NCBI GenBank assembly: GCA_017617795.1
Contig: JAFZVM010000085.1
Location: 1 to 32,362 of the forward strand
Direction: 5' to 3'
DNA length: 32,362 nucleotides
Source: Oscillospiraceae bacterium
GTDB lineage: Bacteria; Bacillota; Clostridia; Oscillospirales; Oscillospiraceae
Below are positions 25,979-32,362 of the stretch, one piece after another. The notes below the pieces were generated by a model that had not been told where the DNA came from, ran no database searches, and saw nothing but the letters and a program-made list of their open reading frames with translations. Position 1 is the stretch's first letter. Every line of letters begins with the position of its first letter. The position numbers and the translations under genes are program-made.

Positions 25979-26001
25979 GGTTCATGCCTCCCCTCCCGGG
26001 T

Positions 26002-26030
26002 ATTGTACCAGATGGGTGGCAGTTTGCCTA
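26002..26030 (-). promoter_or_regulatory. Putative promoter of the GH31 gene
   Basis: Minus strand: TAGGCA (26030-26025), 17 bp, TACAAT (26007-26002). The -10 is good and the -35 weak, 23 bases before the ATG. Confidence 0.5.
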
Positions 26031-26072
26031 CAGTCTTTCGCTTCCCCGCTGGAAAAACCGGGATTTTGCCGA

Positions 26073-26101
26073 TTGCTTTCTCTCCCGGATTCCGGTATCC
26101 T
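26073..26101 (+). promoter_or_regulatory. Putative promoter of the plus-strand SDR gene
   Basis: TTGCTT (26073-26078), a 17-bp spacer and TATCCT (26096-26101), 81 bases before the start codon. It has the same -35 hexamer as the promoter of the convergent SDR gene. Confidence 0.5.
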
Positions 26102-26182
26102 ACAACAGGCAAGCCGATAATCGGCGGCGCAGGCACAGGACCCGGCGCCGCAACAGCAAATATGACAGGAGGAAACAGAATC

Positions 26183-26926
26183 ATGGGTAAGCTCGATGGG
26201 AAAGTAGCCATCATCACCGGTTCCACTTCCGGCATGGGCAGAGAGACCGCGTATCTCTTCGCCAAGGAAGGCGCCAAGGTCGTCGTCACCGGCCGCAATG
26301 CGGAGCGGGCTCAGGCCGTTGTGGACAAGATCAAGGCCGAGGGCGGCGAGGCCATCTACGTCATCGCCGACGCCAGCGAAAGCACCTTCGCCCAGACCGT
26401 GTTCGACAAGACCATGGAAGCCTACGGCACCGTGGACATCCTGATGAACAACGCCGGCATGCTTTCCCTGGCCCAGTTCGCCACCATCACCGAGAAGGAA
26501 TTCATGGACGACATCTACATCAACGTCACCAGCGCGCTGATGCTCAGCCAGAAGGTGGCCCCCGTCATGCAGGCCAAGGGCGACGGACACATCATCAACG
26601 TGGCCTCCATCGTGGGCTGGGCTGCCCACTGGGGCTTCGTGGCCTACGTCACCAGCAAGCACGCCATGGTGGGCCTCACCAAGGCCATGGCCAACGAGCT
26701 GGCTCCCACCATCCACGTGAACGGCATCTGCCCGGGCGCCATCAAGACCGCCATGCTGGCCTCCGTGGGCGGCGAGGACGTGTTCCAGCCCATGATCGAC
26801 CGCACCTGCCTGCACCGCCTGGGCGAGGGCAGCGAGATCGCCTCCGTGGCCCTGTTCCTGGCCACCACCGACTCCTCCTTCGTGGACGGCCAGCTGATCC
26901 GCGTGGACGGCGGCGTGGATGTGTGA
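26183..26926 (+). CDS. Short-chain dehydrogenase/reductase (SDR), 247 aa
   Basis: A classical SDR of normal length, close in layout to FabG and bacterial hydroxysteroid dehydrogenases. Visible are TGSTSGMG (12-19), R38 after strand 2 (suggesting NADP), NNAG (89-92), catalytic N114, S142 and YVTSK (Y155, K159), and ICPGAIKTAM. AGGAGGAAACAGAATC leads into the ATG. Codons are strongly biased to C/G-ending optimal ones, more so than in neighbours, which hints at high expression. Its 3' end faces another SDR gene across a shared hairpin. The substrate is unknown; sugar, steroid or fermentation carbonyls are all possible. Confidence 0.92.
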   Translation: MGKLDGKVAIITGSTSGMGRETAYLFAKEGAKVVVTGRNAERAQAVVDKIKAEGGEAIYVIADASESTFAQTVFDKTMEAYGTVDILMNNAGMLSLAQFATITEKEFMDDIYINVTSALMLSQKVAPVMQAKGDGHIINVASIVGWAAHWGFVAYVTSKHAMVGLTKAMANELAPTIHVNGICPGAIKTAMLASVGGEDVFQPMIDRTCLHRLGEGSEIASVALFLATTDSSFVDGQLIRVDGGVDV

Positions 26927-26955
26927 TCCAGACTAAATGATCCGTATATAGCAAG

Positions 26956-26983
26956 AGTCCCCGGCGCGAACGCGCCGGGGACT
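26956..26983. terminator. Hairpin between convergent SDR genes
   Basis: A perfect 13-bp GC-rich stem (26956-26968 with 26971-26983) lies between the two stops. The T-tracts on either side are weak (GTTTATG on plus), so efficiency is uncertain. Confidence 0.65.
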
Positions 26984-27010
26984 GTTTATGGGATCGAATG
27001 GATCGGACGA

Positions 27011-27796
27011 TCAGATGCATGTGTAGCCGCCGTCCACGGCGATGATCTGACCGGTCACGTAGCTGGATTCCTCCGCGCCCAGGAACACGGCAGCGGGATT
27101 CAGCTCGCCGCCCTTGCCGTAACGGCCCATGGGGACGGACTGCTTGGCGAAGTTCTGGAAATACTCGGTATCCAGGGTCTCGGTAGTCAGCTCGGTGTAG
27201 AAGTAGCCCGGGCAGATGGCGTTGACGGTGATGCCGAACTTGGCCAGCTCCGCGGCGGCGCCGCGGGTGAAGTTGACCACAGCGCCCTTGGTGGCGTGGT
27301 AGGCGATGGTGGGGATGGCGGTGTTGCCCACCAGGCCGTAGATGGAGGCGATATTGATGACGCGGCCATAGGTCTGCTTGCCAGCCTCGATGTTCTTCTT
27401 CATATAGCCGGCGAAGATCTTGGTGACCTCGAACACGGAGGTCAGGTCCAGGTTCAGGGTGAACTCCCAGTCTTCCTTCTTGTAGTCCACCAGAGCGGTG
27501 CCGGTGCCGCGCTCGCCGCCCGCGTCGTTCATGATCACTTCCAGGTGACCGAACTTGGCGTCGATGGCGTTGATGGCGTTGGTGATGGACTCGGTGCTGG
27601 TTACATCGCAGGCCACGGGCAGAACTTCCACACCGTACTTTGCGCTCCACTCCTTGGCGCTGGCTTCCAGCCGGTCGGCTCTCCGGGCCAGCAGAACGAG
27701 ATCGGCGCCGCACTGGGCGTAACCCTCGGCCATCTGCTTGCCAAGACCGGAAGAAGCACCGGTGATGGCGACGACTTTACCTTTGTAATCGAACAT
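27011..27796 (-). CDS. Short-chain dehydrogenase/reductase (SDR) with altered Asn positions, 261 aa
   Basis: A classical SDR, of the gluconate 5-dehydrogenase/KduD-like group by appearance. TGASSGLG (12-19), R38/R39 (NADP-like), NDAG (90-93) in place of NNAG, S151, and YHATK (Y166, K170) are visible. By alignment with the neighbouring SDR, the catalytic-tetrad Asn is replaced by D117 (LDLTSVF instead of the usual NLTxVF). The start is the ATG at 27796, with AGGAGG seven bases upstream; the 42-residue in-frame extension covers the promoter and is rejected. Codon choice is optimised as in the convergent SDR, suggesting high expression. Confidence 0.92.
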   Translation of the reverse strand: MFDYKGKVVAITGASSGLGKQMAEGYAQCGADLVLLARRADRLEASAKEWSAKYGVEVLPVACDVTSTESITNAINAIDAKFGHLEVIMNDAGGERGTGTALVDYKKEDWEFTLNLDLTSVFEVTKIFAGYMKKNIEAGKQTYGRVINIASIYGLVGNTAIPTIAYHATKGAVVNFTRGAAAELAKFGITVNAICPGYFYTELTTETLDTEYFQNFAKQSVPMGRYGKGGELNPAAVFLGAEESSYVTGQIIAVDGGYTCI

Positions 27797-27833
27797 GGTT
27801 ATCCTCCTATTAAAATAATGGACATTTACGATC

Positions 27834-27862
27834 ATATTATCTATTTTCTCAGAAAAAAGCAA
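27834..27862 (-). promoter_or_regulatory. Promoter of the minus-strand SDR gene
   Basis: Minus strand: TTGCTT (27862-27857), 17 bp, TAATAT (27839-27834), in an AT-rich stretch 38 bases before the start codon. Confidence 0.75.
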
Positions 27863-27938
27863 GAGGTAAAATACGAACGCCTGAATATTCTGGAGGGTCC
27901 CGGCGGCTTCACAGATAACCAACCGATCAGATAGGGTA

Positions 27939-27968
27939 TTGTGCGGCGGCGGGAAGATGTGGTATCAT
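27939..27968 (+). promoter_or_regulatory. Putative promoter of the radical SAM gene
   Basis: TTGTGC (27939-27944), an 18-bp spacer and TATCAT (27963-27968), 88 bases before the chosen start. The leader between them is GC-rich, with runs of C and G that can pair near 28000-28012. Confidence 0.5.
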
Positions 27969-28056
27969 GCTGTTGTCGGGCATATCCCGGCATATGTCCC
28001 CCGGAGGGGGGCGGCGGACGGAGGTCAGGCGGAGATCCATGACACAAGGAGCGGCC

Positions 28057-29142
28057 ATGAAAAAGGATATCATTCAGCTGAAAGCCGAGCTGCTGTGCCT
28101 CGGCGCAAAGGTGGAGAAGGAAGCGGCGGCGCTGCTGGCGGCGGAATACCCCCGCTTCTTTGACAAGGGCTACGTCCATGCGGTGAACTTCCGCCTGGCA
28201 GACGCCAACATCAACGTCAGCGTATCGGAAGCGTTTGCGGCGGGCTCTCCCTATCAGATCGTCCACCGGGAGGGGAGCTACCGCCTCGTGGGCGGCGGCT
28301 GGGACGCGCCCATCCGGTTTTACCCCAATCTTCCCCATACGGGTACGGTGGTGGACGACCTGGCGCAGCTGCACAGCCCCACCTGCGTCAACATCTGGCC
28401 CAGTACAAACTGCTGCTATGACACCCCGGAGCTGAAATGCCGATTCTGCTCCCTGCAGCCGGAGGCGGAGAAGCCCGTGGATACCGGGGAGCTGAGCCGG
28501 GGTCTGAAACTGCTGCTGGCCCGGACGCCCGGGGAGCTTGCCCTGAACTTCAGCGGCGGGACCTACGGGGATCCGGACAGCATGGTCCGGTACTGGATCG
28601 ATCTGGCCCGGAAGATCCGGGATTTCAGCGACGTGAGCATCACCGCGGAATTCGCGCCGCCCACCGATCTGCGCCTTCTGGAAGAGATGAAGGAGGCCGG
28701 GGTCAACGTGGCGATCATGAATCTGGAGGTGGCGGATCCGGAACTGCGGAAGAAGATCTGCCCGGGCAAGAGCCGTATCTCCTATGAGCATTATCACGAG
28801 GCCTTCCGGGAGGCCGTGAAGGTCTTCGGCTGGGGGATGGTCTCCAGCGTGCTCATCGGCGGGATCCAGCCCAAGGAGGACATCATGCGGGAGTGCGAGG
28901 TGATCGCCTCCGAGGGGGTTTTCCCCACCGTCATGCCCTTCCGCCCCATGGACGACTGCGTCTATCACGGCCTGGAGCGCTGCAGACCGGAGGACCTGCT
29001 GGAGATGGGGGAGCACCTGGGCGGCCTGCTGATGAAATACGGCCTGGATTTCCGCAAACAGCCTGGCTGCACCGAGTGCGGAGGCTGCAGCCTGGAAAAC
29101 GACTGCCGGCGGCGCAGGGAACGCCTGGCGGCAATGAAATGA
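28057..29142 (+). CDS. Radical SAM protein with unusual cysteine spacing
   Basis: A 361-aa protein. The presumed 4Fe-4S site is NCCYDTPELKCRFCS (118-132): C119/C120, C128 and C131. This gives Cx7-8Cx2C rather than the standard CxxxCxxC, keeping the aromatic residue before the last cysteine. FSGGTYGDPD (165-174) matches the GGE-like SAM-binding strand. A C-terminal cluster (C338, C341, C344, C350 in CTECGGCSLENDC) may hold a second Fe-S centre. AAGGAG lies six bases before the ATG at 28057; the ATG at 28039 is an alternative. It is monocistronic with its own terminator. The reaction is unknown. Confidence 0.85.
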   Translation: MKKDIIQLKAELLCLGAKVEKEAAALLAAEYPRFFDKGYVHAVNFRLADANINVSVSEAFAAGSPYQIVHREGSYRLVGGGWDAPIRFYPNLPHTGTVVDDLAQLHSPTCVNIWPSTNCCYDTPELKCRFCSLQPEAEKPVDTGELSRGLKLLLARTPGELALNFSGGTYGDPDSMVRYWIDLARKIRDFSDVSITAEFAPPTDLRLLEEMKEAGVNVAIMNLEVADPELRKKICPGKSRISYEHYHEAFREAVKVFGWGMVSSVLIGGIQPKEDIMRECEVIASEGVFPTVMPFRPMDDCVYHGLERCRPEDLLEMGEHLGGLLMKYGLDFRKQPGCTECGGCSLENDCRRRRERLAAMK

Positions 29143-29177
29143 GATCGGCGCTGAACGGAGAGAAAACATTCGATACG

Positions 29178-29211
29178 GCGGGAGCGGAGAAGATTCTGCT
29201 CCCGCTTTTTT
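29178..29211 (+). terminator. Terminator of the radical SAM gene
   Basis: GCGGGAGC (29178-29185) pairs with GCTCCCGC (29198-29205) and six T follow directly. Confidence 0.9.
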
Positions 29212-29264
29212 CGCGCTTTTGAGGCGGACGCACGGCGTCACCTCCGCTGCCGCGCAGAAGAGTA

Positions 29265-29293
29265 TTGAATTATGCAAGAATGCAATATATAAT
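29265..29293 (+). promoter_or_regulatory. Strong promoter of the CotH-family gene
   Basis: TTGAAT (29265-29270), a 17-bp spacer and a perfect TATAAT (29288-29293). Transcription would start near 29300, leaving an 89-base leader. Confidence 0.85.
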
Positions 29294-29315
29294 TAACATG
29301 GTGTTTTGGAGTTAT

Positions 29316-29362
29316 CCGGGAGAAATATGCCCGGTCACCGACTCGGGCGGGAGAGACCCGAG
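29316..29362 (+). other. Two-hairpin 5' leader of the CotH-family gene
   Basis: CCGGG/CCCGG (29316-29320 with 29330-29334) and CTCGGG/CCCGAG (29342-29347 with 29357-29362) form two neighbouring stems between the promoter and the ribosome binding site. It matches no riboswitch class I can recognise. Confidence 0.4.
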
Positions 29363-29388
29363 GAAAGGAAGAAATGGGAGGAAGCAAG

Positions 29389-32362
29389 ATGAAAAAGATC
29401 TTGATCATTGCATTGATCCTTGTTTTTGCGCTGCAGCTGATGCCCTTCACGGCGTCGGCGGCAGACGCCCCGACGCAACTGTGGGTGGAACCGTCGGATA
29501 CGAACGGGATCCCGGCCCGAATCGACGTATTCAAGATGAAGACCGGGAGTACAAGTACGACGTATACTTATCAGGTATACCTTCCCGGCAATGCGGTTCC
29601 GGCGAACTGTTTCCTCTCCTGGGATGGCGGGGCGACGGTGACGATCAACGGTACGCCCTATGAAAGCGGAGCCTGTCCTCTTCCGCAGGTGGGGACAGAG
29701 ACGACCTACGATTTCAAAAACGGGAATCAGTCGCTGGCTTCCCTCAAGATCGTCGTCTACCAGGGGTCACCCAATGTGCAGAGCGTGTTTATTGAGATTA
29801 ATGAAAGCCTCGGAACCATTGCGGCCATGGATAACGACATAAACCATAACACCGTATGCTCCGGCACGATTTTTATCAACGGCGTACAGTATGAGTTGAC
29901 GAAGATGAAGGGCCGCGGCAACGCTACGTGGACAGGTTCGGAAGATAAAAAACCTTATAATATCACGCTGGGAAAAAAGATCAATTTCCCCGGCATCAAT
30001 TCCGAGAAGACCAAAAAATGGTCCTTCCTGGCTGAGATCACCGATCACAGTCTGCTGAGCAACCGTTCCGGCTACCATCTTGCTTATGAGCTCGGCATCG
30101 GTCAGGATACCACCTCCGCGGACGTATGGATGAACGGCGAATATCAGGGATGCTATACCGTCACGCCCAAGACCGATTCTTTCGTCACGAAAAACGGTTT
30201 TATGATCGAGCAGGACAACTATAAAGAACCTTCCGTTGCCAATGGGGGAGATCCCCAGTTCTCTCTTGAAGGACTGGTTTCACATGTTGAGAGTTCGACA
30301 TGGACTTCGAGCTATAATTACATCACCGTCAAGAAAATGGGGGATAACCTGCTCGGCCAGAACGAAGCAGGCGAAACTGATGAGAGTCCCGAAAATTTGT
30401 CTGCAAAAGCTGCGGAAATTCAAAAATGGCTCCAGGACGCCTGGGACGCCATCCGTTCCGATGATGGATACAATTCCAAAGGCAAGTACTATACGGATTA
30501 TATCGATATCGAAAGCTTTGCCAAGATGTACCTGATGCATGAGTACGCCAAGAGTTACGATGTTTGTGCCGGAAGCATCTTATTCCACCGGGACGGGACT
30601 TCGGACGAATTTAAACTGATCGCCGGTCCGATGTGGGATCTGGACAACGCCATGGGTTCTACTTGTCAAAACAGCTACCTTGGCAATGCGGACGATCGCA
30701 GAAACGGGGACCGCAGAAGCGCTGAAGGGTATTTTATTGCAAATATCTCTAATTATAGGAACTACGGTTCCGAATACAAAACCTCAATCTATAAAACGAT
30801 CAGCAAGCATGCGGACTTTGTGGAAGAAGTCAACCGCCAGTACAATAAGTATCGTTCGGCCTTCGATAATCTGGAGAATGACGTCGCACAGATGATCAGC
30901 GACATTGCGGATTCCGCCAGAATGAACCATATCAAAGTCAACGATATCAGCGGGACCTATAAGAACGTTCACAAGTATTCAAGCGCAACCACCCTGGGCT
31001 CAGGAGAGTACAGACAGACCTATCTGGCCACCACAAACTCCAAGACCGACTGGGCCAACTATGCCGCGAATCTGAAGACCTATATCCATGCACGCTCCCT
31101 GTGGTTCTACAACACGTATTATGATGAGAACTATGTCTGCGTGCATGAATATGACGCAGTGGTGACGCCGCCCACCTGTACAGCCAAGGGGTATACCACC
31201 TATACCTGCAAATACTGTGGCGAAAGCTATGTGGACGACTACACTCCGATCATCGCCCACAATTATCAGGACGGGGCATGCACCGTATGCGGACAGACGC
31301 TCCTCAACGTTAGCATTTCCTGCGCGGGCGGGGCCTCGGTGACTGTATACGAGACCAAGGATACTACTGGACCATGCATGGAGAATGCCCAGCTGGCACA
31401 TCCCCGGAACGGCGACACCGGCCTGATCGACTGCTCTGGGGACGGACAGGTCAATTTCGTCGTGAACCTGCTGTCCGGATATACGCTGGAAAGCGTTACT
31501 GCCGAACCTGAGGGCTCATACAACAAATTGAAAACCCTGGAAGACGCCGGGATCGAAAACGGATACCGGATCACAAAAGTCACAGGCGATCTGACCATCA
31601 TCGTCAAAGTATCCGGGACCGTGACCTTCAACGCAAATGGCGGGACCGGAGAGATGGAAGCCCAACCCGTGACGATGGGCGAAGAAGCGACGCTGCCGAA
31701 GAACGGGTTCACCCGCACAGGCTATACCTTTGTCGGCTGGAATACGAAAGCAGACGGAAGCGGTACGGCTTATACGGACAAGGCCAAAGTCAATTTGACG
31801 GAAAACACTGTGCTCTATGCTCAGTGGAAGGTCGATCAGCATACCATTACCTTTGATACAGCTGGGGGCAGCGAGATTGCTCCTATCACAGCTGATTACG
31901 GCACAGCCGTAACGGCTCCTGCGGCGCCGACGAAGACCGGCTATACCTTCAGCGGGTGGAGCCCGGCCCTCCCGGCGACCATGCCGGCGGAGAATATGAC
32001 GGTGACGGCCCAGTGGACGATCAATCAGTACACCCTCACCTTCGATACAGCGGGGGGCAGCGCAGTCGCTCCCATCACGGCGGACTACGGCGCGCCGGTA
32101 ACGGCCCCTGCCGCACCCACGCGGACCGGGTATACCTTCGACGGGTGGGACAAGGCCATCCCCGAGACGATGCCGGCGGAGGATCTCACCATCACAGCGA
32201 AATGGAAGATCAACCGGTACACCATCACCTTCGATACAGCTGGGGGCAGCGAGATTGCTCCTATCACAGCTGATTACGGCACAGCCGTAACGGCTCCTGC
32301 GGCGCCGACGAAGACCGGCTATACCTTCAGCGGGTGGAGCCCGGCCCTCCCGGCGACCATGC
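29389..32362 (+). CDS. Secreted CotH-kinase-family protein with Listeria/Bacteroides repeats (3' end cut off)
   Basis: At least 991 residues, open to the window edge. A Sec signal peptide (1-24, cleavage after ASA) shows export. The CotH domain (about 110-570) has KMKGRGNATW (about 172-181), MNGEYQGCY and GPMWDLDNAMG (about 412-422), the last resembling the metal-binding DxD site of CotH protein kinases. A Cys-paired module follows (about 584-640: CTAKGYTTYTCKYCGESY, CTVCGQ), then InlB-B/Listeria-Bacteroides repeats from about 742 (GYTFxGW motifs). GGAGG stands 7 bases before the ATG. The gene is AT-richer than its surroundings. A surface or spore-coat role is likely; the anchor, if any, lies beyond the window. 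Confidence 0.9.
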   Translation, partial: MKKILIIALILVFALQLMPFTASAADAPTQLWVEPSDTNGIPARIDVFKMKTGSTSTTYTYQVYLPGNAVPANCFLSWDGGATVTINGTPYESGACPLPQVGTETTYDFKNGNQSLASLKIVVYQGSPNVQSVFIEINESLGTIAAMDNDINHNTVCSGTIFINGVQYELTKMKGRGNATWTGSEDKKPYNITLGKKINFPGINSEKTKKWSFLAEITDHSLLSNRSGYHLAYELGIGQDTTSADVWMNGEYQGCYTVTPKTDSFVTKNGFMIEQDNYKEPSVANGGDPQFSLEGLVSHVESSTWTSSYNYITVKKMGDNLLGQNEAGETDESPENLSAKAAEIQKWLQDAWDAIRSDDGYNSKGKYYTDYIDIESFAKMYLMHEYAKSYDVCAGSILFHRDGTSDEFKLIAGPMWDLDNAMGSTCQNSYLGNADDRRNGDRRSAEGYFIANISNYRNYGSEYKTSIYKTISKHADFVEEVNRQYNKYRSAFDNLENDVAQMISDIADSARMNHIKVNDISGTYKNVHKYSSATTLGSGEYRQTYLATTNSKTDWANYAANLKTYIHARSLWFYNTYYDENYVCVHEYDAVVTPPTCTAKGYTTYTCKYCGESYVDDYTPIIAHNYQDGACTVCGQTLLNVSISCAGGASVTVYETKDTTGPCMENAQLAHPRNGDTGLIDCSGDGQVNFVVNLLSGYTLESVTAEPEGSYNKLKTLEDAGIENGYRITKVTGDLTIIVKVSGTVTFNANGGTGEMEAQPVTMGEEATLPKNGFTRTGYTFVGWNTKADGSGTAYTDKAKVNLTENTVLYAQWKVDQHTITFDTAGGSEIAPITADYGTAVTAPAAPTKTGYTFSGWSPALPATMPAENMTVTAQWTINQYTLTFDTAGGSAVAPITADYGAPVTAPAAPTRTGYTFDGWDKAIPETMPAEDLTITAKWKINRYTITFDTAGGSEIAPITADYGTAVTAPAAPTKTGYTFSGWSPALPATM
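31843..32362 (+). repeat. Tandem 189-bp repeats within the CotH-family gene
   Basis: Units start at 31843, 32032 and 32221, exactly 189 bp (63 codons) apart. Unit 3 is identical to unit 1 from GATACAGCTGGGGG onward to the window edge, while unit 2 differs at many sites, giving an A-B-A pattern. A more divergent unit precedes them (about 31615-31842). Confidence 0.9.

Noticed and set aside
24008..26182. Long plus-strand frame antisense to the GH31 gene running into the SDR gene
   Set aside because: Only the part from the ATG at 26183 has a ribosome binding site and SDR motifs; the rest mirrors the GH31 gene.
27797..27922. N-terminal extension of the minus-strand SDR to 27922
   Set aside because: The extension covers the promoter at 27834-27862 and lacks a ribosome binding site, while AGGAGG precedes the ATG at 27796.
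29316..29362. Glycine or c-di-GMP riboswitch in the CotH leader
   Set aside because: GGGAGAGA recalls the glycine riboswitch, but the conserved core and second half are missing, and no c-di-GMP class core is visible.

Overview
The window looks like chromosomal DNA of a GC-rich, low-GC-phylum anaerobe: most probably a gut Clostridia of the Oscillospiraceae type. The reasons are strong AGGAGG-type ribosome binding sites throughout, TTG/GTG starts, a perfect CIRCE operator on groESL, a C_GCAxxG_C_C family protein, an OYE/dienoyl-CoA-reductase-like flavoenzyme, a CotH-type secreted protein with Listeria/Bacteroides repeats, and dispersed hairpin repeats between genes. The assignment to family is inference. 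No tRNA, rRNA, CRISPR, phage or transposase gene is visible.

Layout. 1-2614 (minus strand): an operon of an unrecognised protein, mobB, a short-chain dehydrogenase (SDR) and a cysteine-rich DUF5714-like protein cut by the window edge. 2722-5158 (plus): a near-consensus promoter, a 103-aa unknown protein and a 655-aa FMN/FAD/Fe-S ene-reductase-like enzyme. 5159-6357: a gene-poor, repeat-rich stretch with one small AT-richer membrane protein gene between two inverted copies of a structured element, followed by an array of mini-hairpins. 6352-8466 (minus): groES-groEL under CIRCE control. 8590-11606 (minus): 2-hydroxyacid dehydrogenase, prmA and a THUMP-type rRNA methyltransferase.

11784-17383 (plus): MFS transporter, trmB, exoA and dus, tightly packed with 4-bp overlaps, then an ECF sigma factor, its membrane anti-sigma factor and a C_GCAxxG_C_C protein. 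17529-23334 (minus): miaB, mutS, a PlsC-type acyltransferase with a zinc ribbon, and a rhomboid protease, all overlapping or within 1 bp. 23450-25978 (minus): a zinc-ribbon membrane protein and a GH31 glycosidase. 26183-27796: two convergent SDR genes. 28057-29142: a radical SAM protein with unusual cysteine spacing. 29389 to the end: a secreted CotH-family protein with tandem 189-bp repeats.

How the parts fit. Much of the window is housekeeping: RNA and protein modification (trmB, dus, miaB, prmA, rRNA methyltransferase), DNA repair (mutS, exoA) and folding (groESL). Around this are redox enzymes (three SDRs, an ene-reductase, a 2-hydroxyacid dehydrogenase) suited to fermentative reduction of organic substrates, and a surface/stress layer (sigma/anti-sigma, rhomboid, CotH protein). 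The least explained material is non-coding: the paired three-hairpin elements at 5184-5356 and 5940-6122, and mini-hairpin units joined by AATTCA-type spacers at 707, 6225, 17390 and 17511.
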